NCBI RefSeq assembly: GCF_003243465.1
Contig: NZ_QFQZ01000032.1
Coordinates: 1-47,547 of the forward strand
Source: Caulobacter segnis
GTDB taxonomy: Bacteria > Pseudomonadota > Alphaproteobacteria > Caulobacterales > Caulobacteraceae
DNA: 47,547 bases
Reading direction: 5' to 3'
Made by a program: the position numbers and the translations under genes. Shown here piece by piece: positions 9,131 to 17,883 of this stretch. The first letter of the stretch is position 1. Each line of letters begins with the position of its first letter. Under the pieces are notes generated by a model. The model was not told the origin of the DNA, did no database searches, and saw only the letters and a list, made by a program, of their open reading frames with translations.

Positions 9131-9924
9131 CCGCGCAGCGCGGCCAGGGCGTCGGGAAAGCGCCGGGAGAGCGGGGCTTCGACGTCGCCCAGCTCGACGG
9201 CGTAATCGCCGGACCCTTCCGGCTTCAGGCCGGTGACCCGCGACGTATTGACCAGCCAGGACTTGTGAGTGCGCACGAAGCCGTGCCGAGCGAGGCTCTC
9301 AAGCGCGGCGGTCAGCGATGATCGGGTGAGGGGACGTCGGCCATCGCCCAGGATGAACTCGACATAGTTGCCGGCGGAACGCACCGCGACGATCTCCGCC
9401 ACCGGCACGCGGATCAGGCGGGCCCCGTCCTGGATGTCGAAAACCGCTGGCGGCGCGGAGCCGCGGTCGGCCAGCTTTTGCGATCCACGCATCAGCGCCA
9501 GCCAGCAGATGATCGTCGCCGCCGCATAGCCCAGCATGTCCTTGCGGAACTCGTAGAGGAATTCGCCGGGCAGCGGACCGAAGCGATAGGTCTCGTGAAG
9601 CAGGACGCTGTGCGCGACCTTTCTCAAGGCCACGAAGGCTGCGACGTGGATCGCCGAGTAGACGAGCGCCACGATAATGTGGGCGGGCGCGGCGGCCCAC
9701 CAGCGCGGCTTGGCCCTCACCATCCAAACGGCCATGGCGGCCGGAATGGCGGTGAGCGCCAGGATGACCAGGGCGCTGCTGATTTCCCAGATCGCCGGCC
9801 TGATCGGGCCCAGGCTCGGCGCGTCGTGCTGCACGGTCAGGATGTTGACCAGACAGATGGCCACGAACAGGCTCACGCAGAGCGCGTAGGCGCGGGTCAG
9901 CCAGAGACGCTCCTCGCCGGTCAT
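9127..9924 (-). CDS. LytTR-type DNA-binding regulator with N-terminal membrane domain
   Basis: 265 residues from the chosen start. Four hydrophobic helices occupy about the first 150 residues (e.g. YALCVSLFVAICLVNIL and the SALVILALTAIPAAMAVWM stretch), followed by a LytTR domain: RLIRVPVAEIVAVRSAGNYVE, then GFVRTHKSWLVNTSRVTG. Such proteins are membrane-tethered transcription regulators without a receiver domain. The frame continues upstream to an ATG at 10062 preceded by GGGGGAGG, but the added 46 residues are low-complexity and would overlap the start codon of the divergent acyltransferase. The start at 9924 has a poor ribosome site, so this choice is uncertain. The head-to-head neighbour may be its target. 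Confidence 0.78.
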   Translation of the reverse strand: MTGEERLWLTRAYALCVSLFVAICLVNILTVQHDAPSLGPIRPAIWEISSALVILALTAIPAAMAVWMVRAKPRWWAAAPAHIIVALVYSAIHVAAFVALRKVAHSVLLHETYRFGPLPGEFLYEFRKDMLGYAAATIICWLALMRGSQKLADRGSAPPAVFDIQDGARLIRVPVAEIVAVRSAGNYVEFILGDGRRPLTRSSLTAALESLARHGFVRTHKSWLVNTSRVTGLKPEGSGDYAVELGDVEAPLSRRFPDALAALRG

Positions 9925-10060
9925 CCCCCACAGAGCGCCGCTTGGCGTCGAACCATCGCCGCTTGTCCCCAGCGCCGGCCGCTTGTCACGACGTCCTTGG
10001 CCATTCGGGGCGAGGCGCGGCAGGTCATGGGCGTCGCCGTTCAAGCCGGACTTACCTTTC

Positions 10061-11278
10061 ATGACCACGACCGCCTCCCCCATCGACCGACGCTATGACC
10101 TGGACTGGATTCGCGTGGGCGCGTTCTTCCTGCTGATCCTCTATCACACCGGCATGTTCTACGTGCCGTGGGAATGGCATGTGAAGACGCCCCACGTCGT
10201 CGAGGGCCTGATGCCCTTCATGCTGCTGACCAATCCCTGGCGGCTGACGCTGCTGTTCCTGGTCTCTGGCGCGGCGACGCGGTTCATGGCCGACAAGACC
10301 TCGGTCGGAAAATTGACCAGCGCGCGGATCGCCCGCCTGCTGCCGCCGCTGCTGTTCGCGATGTTCGTGATCGTGCCGCCGCAGTCGTACTATCAGGTTG
10401 TCGAATACATGGCCTCGCACCCCGGCAGCGGTCTGTCGGTCGACAACTTCTGGATCCGTTATGTCACGGCGTCGGGCCATTGGTGCGGCGCGGACGGCGA
10501 ATGCCTGACCACGCCCACCTGGAACCACATGTGGTTTGTCGCCTACCTGCTGTTCTACACGCTGGTCCTGGCGCTCGAGCTGCTGGTCTGGAAGAAGGCC
10601 GGCGAGCGCATCCAGCAGGCCTCGGAATACCTGTTGAAGGGCGTTGGCCTGTTCGCCTGGCCCATCCTGTTTCTCGCGATGCTGCGCGCCACGCTCTACG
10701 CGAAGTACGGCGAGACCCACGCGCTGGTCGGCGACCACTATGTCCACGCCGTCTCGTTCAGCGCCTTCCTGCTAGGCTTTGGTCTCGCCAAGTCCGAAAC
10801 CCTGCGTGAACGCTTGGTCGCGGTCCGCTGGCCCGCCCTGACCGCCGCTGTCGCCGCTTGGGCGGGCTGGAGCATCTATGTTTGGATCTATCGCCATGAC
10901 ACGCCTATCCCGTCGCCGCAGTTGAAGCTCGTGATGCGGTTCGTCTTCGCGACCGACACTTGGTGTGCGATCGTCGCCATCCTGGGTTTCGGGGCCAAAC
11001 ACCTCGCCGCTAAGGGGGGGCCGGTGCTGCGCTACCTGACCCTGGGCGTGTTCCCGTTCTATCTGGTTCACCAGACCCTGATCGTGGTGATGGCCCATCA
11101 TCTGGCCAAGCTGCACCTGCCGCAGGCGCTCGAGGGCGCGATCCTGGTGGCGGCGACCTTCGCGGGGTGCTTCGCCACCTACGAGATCGTGCGGCGCATT
11201 CCAGGCGTGCGAATCCTGTTCGGCCTGAAAGGTCAGCCGGCCGGGACGCTGGACAGCCGACCGCCGGCCCTGGCGTAG
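10061..11278 (+). CDS. Acyltransferase 3 family membrane protein
   Basis: 405 residues. It starts RRYDLDWIRVGAFFLLILYHTGMF, the family signature with the catalytic-type His in TM1 (LYHTGMFYV), and carries about ten membrane helices. Members move acyl groups onto cell-surface sugars or other extracytoplasmic acceptors; the acceptor here is unknown. The ATG at 10061 is chosen because the family homology begins there; no strong ribosome site is seen. It is divergent from the LytTR gene, and its 3' end overlaps phhA by 46 bases convergently. Confidence 0.85.
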   Translation: MTTTASPIDRRYDLDWIRVGAFFLLILYHTGMFYVPWEWHVKTPHVVEGLMPFMLLTNPWRLTLLFLVSGAATRFMADKTSVGKLTSARIARLLPPLLFAMFVIVPPQSYYQVVEYMASHPGSGLSVDNFWIRYVTASGHWCGADGECLTTPTWNHMWFVAYLLFYTLVLALELLVWKKAGERIQQASEYLLKGVGLFAWPILFLAMLRATLYAKYGETHALVGDHYVHAVSFSAFLLGFGLAKSETLRERLVAVRWPALTAAVAAWAGWSIYVWIYRHDTPIPSPQLKLVMRFVFATDTWCAIVAILGFGAKHLAAKGGPVLRYLTLGVFPFYLVHQTLIVVMAHHLAKLHLPQALEGAILVAATFAGCFATYEIVRRIPGVRILFGLKGQPAGTLDSRPPALA

Positions 11279-12117
11279 GCCTGGGTGCCACGGGTGATCA
11301 CGGTGTCGCCGGGAGCGATCTCGGCGACGCCGATGTCGCTGGCGCCGGCCAAGCGATCGTAGAGCGCGCCGAAGTCGCGCAGCGTCACGTCCTGCAAGGT
11401 CTGGATCGAGTCGATCACGAAATAAACCTGCTGGAAATCGTCGATCCGATAGAGCGTGCGCATCACCCGCTCCAGGTCGAAGCCGATGCGGTTGGGGGAG
11501 GGATCGTCCAGGGCGAAGATCGACTCCGTTCGCGACGAGACGATGCCGGCGCCATAGATCCGCAGGCCCGCCGGGGTGTTCATCAGGCCGAACTCCACCG
11601 TGTACCAGTAGAGCCGGGCCAGATTGGCCAGACGTCCCAGGCCCAGGGCGCGGCGGCCGCCTTCGCCGTAGGCCTGCATGTAGTCGGCGAAGGTCGGGTC
11701 GGTCAGCATCGGCACGTGCCCGAAGACATCATGGAAGATGTCCGGCTCTTGCAGATAGTCCAGCTGGTGCGGCTTGCGAATGAACTGGCCGGCCGGAAAG
11801 CGGCGATTGGCGAGGTGGTCAAAGAAGACGTCGTCGGGCACGAGGCCAGGCACCGCCACCACGCTCCAGCCGGTCAGCCGCTGAAGCTCCTCGTTGATCC
11901 GCCTGAAGTCGGGAATGCCGGCCCGATGCAGGTCCAGGGCGTCGAGGCCCCGCAGGAACGCGTCGCAGGCCCGGCCGTGCAGCATCTGGGCCTGGCGTTC
12001 ATAGAGGGTGATCCAGACGTCGTGCTCGGCCTGGGAATAGGCGTCCCAGCCCTGATCGATCGTCCAATCCTGGTTCGCTCCCGGCGGGGGCGAAATGTTG
12101 AAGCCTTCTCCGCTCAT
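11233..12117 (-). CDS. phhA: Phenylalanine 4-hydroxylase
   Basis: 294 residues, bacterial monodomain length. It converts L-phenylalanine to tyrosine using O2, tetrahydropterin and Fe(II). The iron ligands are visible: His129 and His134 in PDIFHDVFGHVP, and Glu175 in YWYTVEFGL. The RKPHQLDYLQEPD block upstream is highly typical. It lies downstream of hspQ on the same strand with an 81-base gap, and converges with the acyltransferase. No 4a-carbinolamine dehydratase (PhhB) gene is adjacent. Confidence 0.95.
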   Translation of the reverse strand: MSGEGFNISPPPGANQDWTIDQGWDAYSQAEHDVWITLYERQAQMLHGRACDAFLRGLDALDLHRAGIPDFRRINEELQRLTGWSVVAVPGLVPDDVFFDHLANRRFPAGQFIRKPHQLDYLQEPDIFHDVFGHVPMLTDPTFADYMQAYGEGGRRALGLGRLANLARLYWYTVEFGLMNTPAGLRIYGAGIVSSRTESIFALDDPSPNRIGFDLERVMRTLYRIDDFQQVYFVIDSIQTLQDVTLRDFGALYDRLAGASDIGVAEIAPGDTVITRGTQAYARAGGRLSSVPAG

Positions 12118-12198
12118 GAGAGAACGCTACGCCCCGATTTTCGCAAAAGCTGTTCGGAGTTTGCGCCGAATGCGCGATCACGCGGACGGGTTTGCCGG

Positions 12199-12528
12199 CT
12201 AGTGCGAGATTCGAGGACGAAGCTTGTACTGGCCGTGATCGAACGACTCGAAGATCACCGCCGTCTGCGGATGGCCGACGGGCTCGCCACTGTCATCGGG
12301 CAGCAGGTTCTGTTCCGACACATAGGCGACGTAGCTGTTGTCCTCGTTCTCGGCCAGCAGGTGGTAGAACGGCTGGTCCTTGGTGGGACGGATCTCCTCG
12401 GGGATCGACTGCCACCACTCTTCCGTATTGGCGAACACCGGGTCGACGTCGAACACCACGCCCCGGAAGGGGAAGATGCGGTGGCGGACGACTTGGCCGA
12501 TCGCAAACTTGGCGAGTCTCGAATTCAT
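12199..12528 (-). CDS. hspQ: Heat-shock protein HspQ (YccV-like, hemimethylated-DNA-binding fold)
   Basis: 109 residues starting MNSRLAKFAIGQVVRHR; the frame extends further upstream but without family-like sequence. The KFAIGQVVRHRIFPFRGVVFD opening, the EEWW segment and the QPFYHLLAENEDNSYVAYVSEQNL core are diagnostic. HspQ family members are small heat-inducible proteins; enterobacterial ones act as Lon protease substrate/specificity enhancers. That function is family knowledge, not evident here. The 163-base gap to the divergent ppx gene must hold its promoter; no clear sigma-32 box was recognised. Confidence 0.9.
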   Translation of the reverse strand: MNSRLAKFAIGQVVRHRIFPFRGVVFDVDPVFANTEEWWQSIPEEIRPTKDQPFYHLLAENEDNSYVAYVSEQNLLPDDSGEPVGHPQTAVIFESFDHGQYKLRPRISH

Positions 12529-12691
12529 GGTCTGAAGATTAGCACGGCTAGCTGACTGAAAGCTGAACGTAGAGACTTCAGCCAACGGAAGACACGGCGG
12601 GCGCCTTCCTGAGCGCCAGTCACGTGCTATGGTCGAGTCGAAGTGAGGCGCCGCACCGTTCGCGACGCTTGCGAGACAGGTGGTTTGAACC

Positions 12692-13798
12692 ATGTCGGAG
12701 GCGCCGCGCGCGCCCGGCGCCCCGCAAGGGCGGCGCCGGCGGTCGCCGGAGGAGTCGTCGTGCTATGCGGCGCTCGATCTTGGCACCAACAACTGTCGCC
12801 TTCTGGTGGCGACGCCTTCGCCGCGCGGCTTCCGCGTGGTCGAGGCCTATTCCCGTATCGTCAGGCTGGGCGAGGGGCTGTCGCAGAGTGGCCAGCTCTC
12901 CGAAGCCGCCATGGATCGCTCCCTGGCGGCCTTGAAGGTCTGCGCCGAGAAGATCCGCCGCCGCAAGGCGGTGCGGGTCAAGGCCGTGGCGACCCAGGCC
13001 TGCCGGGGGGCCACCAATGGTCCCGACTTCGTGCGCCGCGTGCACGAAGAAACCGGGCTCAAGTTGCAGATCATCACGCCCCGCGAGGAGGCCCAGCTTT
13101 CCGTGGCCGGCTGCATGAGCCTTTTCGACCGCCAGCAGGACGCGGCCCTGGTTGTCGATGTCGGGGGTGGTTCGACGGAGCTGTCCTGGGTGGACTTGAA
13201 GGGCGGTGGGCTCGACGCGAAGCCTCGCCAGTTCGCCGCCTGGAAGCTGCCGATCAAGGCTTGGCTGTCGATCCCCGTCGGCGTTGTCACGCTCGCCGAG
13301 CGCTTCCCCGAGGGCGAGGTCGCCACGGAGGCCTGGTTCCGGGCTATGGTGGACGACGTCAAGGCGCGGATCGAGGGCTTCCCCCACGCCGAGCCGATGC
13401 GGCAGGTATTTGCGGAGGGGCGCGCGCATCTGGTCGGCACATCGGGCGCGATCACCAGCCTGGCGGGGCTGCATCTTGGGCTGCCGCGCTATGATCGAAA
13501 CGTCGTTGACGGCCTCTGGATGCGGCGCGACGATTGCGACGCGGCGGCCGCGCGCCTCCTGGCCCTGACCTCCGCCGAACGGGCGCAGGAGCCCTGCATC
13601 GGCGCGGACCGGGCCGACCTGGTGCTGGCCGGCGCGGCCATCCTGCAGGCCGTGCAGGAGCTATGGCCATGTTCGCGCGTGCGTGTCGCCGACCGAGGGC
13701 TTAGAGAGGGGCTTCTGATGTCCCTGATGTCCGACCAGCAAAAGCGTCCGCGCCGGCGCCGCCGCGGCGGCGCATCCAAGAAGCCGGTGTCCGCATGA
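12692..13798 (+). CDS. Ppx/GppA family phosphatase (exopolyphosphatase-like)
   Basis: 368 residues. It has the ASKHA phosphatase fold with phosphate-binding loops LDLGTNNCRLLVA (about residue 28) and VVDVGGGSTELSW (about residue 152). It probably hydrolyses polyphosphate or pppGpp; at this short length, without the C-terminal HD-like domain of E. coli Ppx, the substrate cannot be assigned. The N-terminal 22 residues and C-terminal 20 residues are Arg/Pro-rich and disordered. It overlaps rlmE by ATGA. Confidence 0.88.
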   Translation: MSEAPRAPGAPQGRRRRSPEESSCYAALDLGTNNCRLLVATPSPRGFRVVEAYSRIVRLGEGLSQSGQLSEAAMDRSLAALKVCAEKIRRRKAVRVKAVATQACRGATNGPDFVRRVHEETGLKLQIITPREEAQLSVAGCMSLFDRQQDAALVVDVGGGSTELSWVDLKGGGLDAKPRQFAAWKLPIKAWLSIPVGVVTLAERFPEGEVATEAWFRAMVDDVKARIEGFPHAEPMRQVFAEGRAHLVGTSGAITSLAGLHLGLPRYDRNVVDGLWMRRDDCDAAAARLLALTSAERAQEPCIGADRADLVLAGAAILQAVQELWPCSRVRVADRGLREGLLMSLMSDQQKRPRRRRRGGASKKPVSA

Positions 13799-14502
13799 GC
13801 GAAGATCCTCCCCGCCGTCGCATGGTCAAGCCGCCCTCGGGCGGCTCTGAAGGCGGCCGCGGCAAGCCGGCGCGCCTGAAGACGGCCTATGGCCGCACGC
13901 CCAGCCAGCAGGCCTGGCTGGAGCGGCAGATCAACGATCCGTTCTCGGCGAAGGCGAGGGCGCTGGGCTATCGCAGCCGGGCGGCGTTCAAGATCAGCGA
14001 GATCGACGATAAGTTCCACTTCTTGCGCAAGGGCGCGAGGGTCATCGACCTGGGCTGCGCGCCCGGCGGCTGGCTGCAGATCGCCGTCGAGCGGGGCGTG
14101 ACCAACCTGGCGGGTATCGACCTGCTGCCGGTCGATCCGGTCGCGCCGGCCCATATCCTGGAGATGGACTTCACGGCCGACGGTGCGCCCGAGAAGCTGA
14201 TGGAACTGCTGGGCGGCGAGCCGGACCTGGTCATGTCGGACATGGCGCCCAACACCGTGGGACATCGTGAGACCGACCACCTGCGGATCGTCGGCCTGAT
14301 CGAGATCGCCGCGGAGTTCGCCGTGGATGTGCTGAAGCCCGGCGGGGCCTTCGTCGCCAAGGCCTTCCAGGGCGGCGAGACCGCCGACGTCATCGCCAAG
14401 CTCAAGCGGCACTTCACCAAGGTGCAGCATTTCAAGCCCAAGGCCAGCCGGCAGGACAGTTCGGAGGTCTTCCTCGTCGCGACGGGGTTCAAGGGACGGT
14501 GA
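13795..14502 (+). CDS. rlmE: 23S rRNA (uridine-2552) 2'-O-methyltransferase RlmE
   Basis: 235 residues. It methylates U2552 of the 23S rRNA A loop in the 50S subunit using SAM. The catalytic tetrad is visible as Lys66 (RAAFKI), Asp149 (SDMAPN), Lys189 (FVAKAFQGG) and Glu224 (SSEVFLVA), with the SAM motif VIDLGCAPGGWLQ. About 30 disordered basic residues precede the enzyme core. Its stop overlaps the GTG start of the K+ channel gene. Confidence 0.95.
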   Translation: MSEDPPRRRMVKPPSGGSEGGRGKPARLKTAYGRTPSQQAWLERQINDPFSAKARALGYRSRAAFKISEIDDKFHFLRKGARVIDLGCAPGGWLQIAVERGVTNLAGIDLLPVDPVAPAHILEMDFTADGAPEKLMELLGGEPDLVMSDMAPNTVGHRETDHLRIVGLIEIAAEFAVDVLKPGGAFVAKAFQGGETADVIAKLKRHFTKVQHFKPKASRQDSSEVFLVATGFKGR

Positions 14503-15545
14503 GCGACCGGGGGGGCGTCATCGGAGGGCTGGTCGCCAGACCGTTTCGCAATCTGGCGATCGCCGTCGGCTTCGTCCTGCTGGTCGCCGCCTGCGCGATG
14601 GTCGGCTACATGCACGCCGGCTGGTCGTTCGACGACGCGCTCTACATGGTCACCCTGACCATCTTTACGGTCGGCTATGGCGAGGTCCGGCCGATCGACA
14701 CCGATTACTTGCACGCCGTCACCATGGCCACGATGGTGTTCGGGTGCACGGGCGTCATCATCGTCACCGGCTCGCTGGTGCAGGCGCTGACCCAGTCCCA
14801 ACTCGAACAGTTCTTTGGAAAGCGCGTGGAACGCGACATCGACCGGCTGGATGGCCACATCATCATCTGCGGCTTCGGTCGCATCGGGCTCATGCTGGCC
14901 GCCGAGCTGGCCTCGGTGGGCGAGACCTTCGTCATCGTCGAGCGTGACGAGGCCCGTTGCCAGGAGGCGAGGGACCTCGGCTACCTCTGCCGGCACGCCG
15001 ACGCCACCGACGAGGAGGTTCTTCGCGCCCTGCACGTCGAGAGGGCGAAGGTCGTCGCCACGGTGCTGCCCGACGACGCCGCCAACGTCTTCATCACCCT
15101 GTCGGCCCGCAGCCTCAATCCCAAGCTCGAGATCATCGCGCGCGGCGAGCGGCCCACCACCGAGCGCAAGCTGCTGCAGGCCGGCGCCAACCGCGTCGTG
15201 ATGCCGACCCATATCGGCGCGGAACGCATCGCCGAGCTGATCCTCCATCCGCGCCTCGCGCACTTCCTCCATGGGGCGGAGCCACAGGGGGACCGGACGG
15301 ACGAGCGGCTGGCCAAGCTGGGTCTGGACCTGCGTGTTATCACCGCGCCGCCCAACCTCGGCGCTCGGAGGGCCACCATTCGGGAGCTTGAACGACGGGG
15401 CGGCGGCATACTGGTCGTGCGTATCCAGCGCGCCGACGGAACGGTGATCGAGAGCCCTGCGCCTGGCGAGATCATCCGGACGGGCGACGCCCTGGCGGTG
15501 GTGTCCAAATCCGGAAGCGCGAACCTCGACGGGTTCGACGACTGA
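14499..15545 (+). CDS. Two-TM potassium channel with RCK (TrkA-N/TrkA-C) domains
   Basis: 348 residues from a GTG that overlaps the rlmE stop. It has two membrane helices (about 17-40 and 70-92) flanking the pore loop with selectivity filter TVGYGEV. An RCK/TrkA-N Rossmann domain (HIIICGFGRIGLMLAAELA, about 120-235) and a TrkA-C-like domain at the end follow. The architecture is that of Kch/MthK-type ligand-gated K+ channels in the inner membrane. The gating ligand is unknown. Confidence 0.9.
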   Translation: MSDRGGVIGGLVARPFRNLAIAVGFVLLVAACAMVGYMHAGWSFDDALYMVTLTIFTVGYGEVRPIDTDYLHAVTMATMVFGCTGVIIVTGSLVQALTQSQLEQFFGKRVERDIDRLDGHIIICGFGRIGLMLAAELASVGETFVIVERDEARCQEARDLGYLCRHADATDEEVLRALHVERAKVVATVLPDDAANVFITLSARSLNPKLEIIARGERPTTERKLLQAGANRVVMPTHIGAERIAELILHPRLAHFLHGAEPQGDRTDERLAKLGLDLRVITAPPNLGARRATIRELERRGGGILVVRIQRADGTVIESPAPGEIIRTGDALAVVSKSGSANLDGFDD

Positions 15546-15681
15546 CGTCAGAGTTGTTGTTTCTGGAGTGCGCTCTTTTAGGTCGCTGAATTTTCTCGGA
15601 AACTTGTGTTTCTGATCTCTCGTTCGCGTTGGCGTCAGCGCGATCTCCCGCGGAGCCGTCCGCGCTTACGAGAGACATGCC

Positions 15682-15885
15682 ATGTCCAAGACCCTCAGTC
15701 TCGCCTTCGCGCTTGCTGTCGCCCTTTCCAGCGCCAGCGCCGCCTATGCCGCCGCGCCGTGCCGCGACGCCAAGGGTAAGTTCATCAAGTGCCCGGCCGC
15801 CGCCGCGCCGGCCAAGCCGACCAAGTGCAAGGACGCCAAGGGCAAGTTCGCCAAGTGCGGCACGCCGGGCGCCAAGCCGGTCTAG
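15682..15885 (+). CDS. Small secreted protein with a duplicated Cys-pair motif
   Basis: 67 residues. A signal peptide (KTLSLAFALAVALSSASAAYA, cleavage likely after AYA or YAA) is followed by a mature part of about 45 residues. This contains two near-identical units, CRDAKGKFIKC and CKDAKGKFAKC, joined by an Ala/Pro linker. The ribosome site is GAGAGA before the ATG. No family is recognised. The two C-x9-C loops could form disulfides in the periplasm, and the unit is basic. It is monocistronic, with a 136-base leader region upstream and a hairpin downstream. Confidence 0.7.
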   Translation: MSKTLSLAFALAVALSSASAAYAAAPCRDAKGKFIKCPAAAAPAKPTKCKDAKGKFAKCGTPGAKPV

Positions 15886-15893
15886 GCGGTGAG

Positions 15894-15922
15894 GGCGGCG
15901 TCGCGCCCTCGTTGACGCCGCC
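15894..15922 (+). terminator. Hairpin between the small secreted protein gene and guaB
   Basis: GGCGGCGTC (15894-15902) pairs with GACGCCGCC (15914-15922) over an 11-base loop. No U-run follows, so it is terminator-like only. Confidence 0.4.
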
Positions 15923-16020
15923 GCTGTCCGCCCGGAAAAATTCCTCTCCATTTCGCGCCGACTCCGGGTCGACAACCGTCGACCTCGCGGCTATATCCGC
16001 GCCGCAAAATGGAGACTCCG

Positions 16021-17484
16021 ATGGAGATTCGCGAAGGGCTCACCTTCGACGACGTTTTGCTCGAACCCGGCCCGTCCGACGTCATGCCCACCCAGGTGAC
16101 GACCGAGACCCGGTTCACGCGTGAAATCAGTCTGAACATACCGCTCGTGTCCGCCGCCATGGACACGGTGACCGAAAGCCGCCTCGCCATCGCCATGGCG
16201 CAAGCCGGCGGCCTGGGCATTCTTCACCGTAACCTCACCAACGAGGAGCAGGCCGACCAGGTCCGCGAGGTGAAGCGCTACGAAAGCGGCATGGTCATCA
16301 ATCCGCTGACCATCCACCCCGACACCACCCTGGCTGAAGTCCGCGAGATCAAGGCCCGCCGCAAGATCTCGGGTTTCCCGGTGGTCGAGCGCGGCTCGGG
16401 CAAGCTGGTCGGCATCCTGACCAACCGCGACATGCGCTTCGAGGGCGACGACAAGGTCCCGGCCTCGGCGCTGATGACCCGCGAGAACCTGATCACGGTG
16501 GGCGAGGGGGTCGATCACCGCGAGGCGCGCGAGCTGCTGCGCAAGCACAAGATCGAACGCCTGATCGTGGTCGACGAGGCCTATCGCGCCGTCGGCTTGA
16601 TCACGGTGAAGGACATCGAGAAGGCCCAGGCTCATCCCCTGGCTGCCAAGGACGACAAGGGCCGCCTGCTGGTCGGCGCGGCCTCGACCGTCGGCGACGC
16701 CGGCTTCGAGCGCTCGATGGGCCTGGTGGACGCCGGCGTCGACGTCGTCGTCATCGACACCGCCCACGGCCACTCCAGCCAGGTCGCCCAGGCGGTCTCT
16801 CGTCTGAAGCGCGAAGCCAACCGCGTCCAGATTGTGGCCGGCAACATCGCCACCTACGACGCCGCCCGCGCCCTGATCGACGCCGGCGCCGACGCGGTGA
16901 AGGTGGGCATCGGCCCAGGCTCGATCTGCACCACCCGCATCGTCGCGGGCGTGGGCGTGCCGCAGCTGACCGCGATCATGGAAGCCGTGCGCGCGGGCCG
17001 TGAGAGCAACACGCCGATCATCGCCGACGGCGGCATCAAGTACTCGGGCGACCTGGCCAAGGCCATCGCCGCCGGGGCCTCGACCGCCATGATGGGCTCG
17101 ATGTTCGCCGGCACCGAAGAGGCGCCGGGCGAGGTGTTCCTGTACCAGGGCCGCTCGTACAAGAGCTATCGCGGCATGGGCTCGGTGGGCGCCATGGCCC
17201 GCGGCTCGGCCGACCGCTACTTCCAGAAGGAAGTGACGGACAGCTTCAAACTGGTGCCGGAAGGCATCGAGGGGCAGACCCCGTTCAAGGGCCCGATCTC
17301 GCCGGTGCTGCACCAGCTGGTCGGCGGCCTGCGCGCGGCCATGGGCTATGTCGGCGCGCCGACCATCCCCGAGCTGCAGAAGCGCGCCAAGTTCGTTCGG
17401 ATCACCGGCGCGGGCCTGCGTGAAAGCCACGTCCACGACGTGATGATCACCCGCGAGGCCCCGAACTATCCGAGCGCGGTTTAG
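16021..17484 (+). CDS. guaB: Inosine-5'-monophosphate dehydrogenase
   Basis: 487 residues. It converts IMP to XMP with NAD+, the first committed step to GMP. An N-terminal half-barrel (LTFDDVLLEP) is followed by two CBS domains (about 95-205). The active-site loop is GPGSICTTRIVAGVG with the catalytic Cys, and the flap region contains YRGMGSVGAM. The start ATG at 16021 has GGAG seven bases upstream; an in-frame ATG at 16009 lacks a ribosome site. It lies in a cluster with guaA, the next enzyme of the pathway. Confidence 0.97.
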   Translation: MEIREGLTFDDVLLEPGPSDVMPTQVTTETRFTREISLNIPLVSAAMDTVTESRLAIAMAQAGGLGILHRNLTNEEQADQVREVKRYESGMVINPLTIHPDTTLAEVREIKARRKISGFPVVERGSGKLVGILTNRDMRFEGDDKVPASALMTRENLITVGEGVDHREARELLRKHKIERLIVVDEAYRAVGLITVKDIEKAQAHPLAAKDDKGRLLVGAASTVGDAGFERSMGLVDAGVDVVVIDTAHGHSSQVAQAVSRLKREANRVQIVAGNIATYDAARALIDAGADAVKVGIGPGSICTTRIVAGVGVPQLTAIMEAVRAGRESNTPIIADGGIKYSGDLAKAIAAGASTAMMGSMFAGTEEAPGEVFLYQGRSYKSYRGMGSVGAMARGSADRYFQKEVTDSFKLVPEGIEGQTPFKGPISPVLHQLVGGLRAAMGYVGAPTIPELQKRAKFVRITGAGLRESHVHDVMITREAPNYPSAV

Positions 17485-17487
17485 CCG

Positions 17488-17883
17488 ATGCGCATGGCGT
17501 TCGAACTTCAGATGCTGGGCGTGGCGGTCCTGATCGGCCTCGTCCACCTGCTGGCGGCGGCCCTGGCGGGCGTGTCGCAGCGGGGCCTGAAGTGGAGCGC
17601 CGGTCCGCGCGACGAGCCCGTTCCGGTCAGCGGCCTGGCCGCGCGGCTGGAACGGGCCTTCGCCAACTACCGCGAGAGCTTCCCGTTCTTCGCCGCCGCC
17701 GTGCTGGTCGCCTATCTGGGCGGTCGGTTCGGGAGCCTGACCTTGATCGGTTCGGGCCTCTATGTCGGCGGTCGCATCGCCTTCCTGCCGCTCTACGCAC
17801 TGGGCGCGCCCTGGGTGCGCAGCATCGCTTGGGCCGTCTCCTTCACGGGGATCTTCCTGACCCTCCTGGCTCTGGTCGTCTGA
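17488..17883 (+). CDS. MAPEG family membrane protein
   Basis: 131 residues with four hydrophobic helices. The ERAFANYRESFPFFAAAVLVA segment (Arg/Asn/Glu after helix 1) is the MAPEG signature. Eukaryotic members are glutathione- or leukotriene-linked enzymes; the bacterial role is mostly unknown. It starts four bases after guaB and shares its stop with the start of rsmB (TGATG). Confidence 0.85.
   Translation: MRMAFELQMLGVAVLIGLVHLLAAALAGVSQRGLKWSAGPRDEPVPVSGLAARLERAFANYRESFPFFAAAVLVAYLGGRFGSLTLIGSGLYVGGRIAFLPLYALGAPWVRSIAWAVSFTGIFLTLLALVV

Noticed and set aside
15991..17547. 518-codon minus-strand frame opposite guaB
   Set aside because: Shadow of guaB; composition typical of antisense reading of high-GC3 genes.
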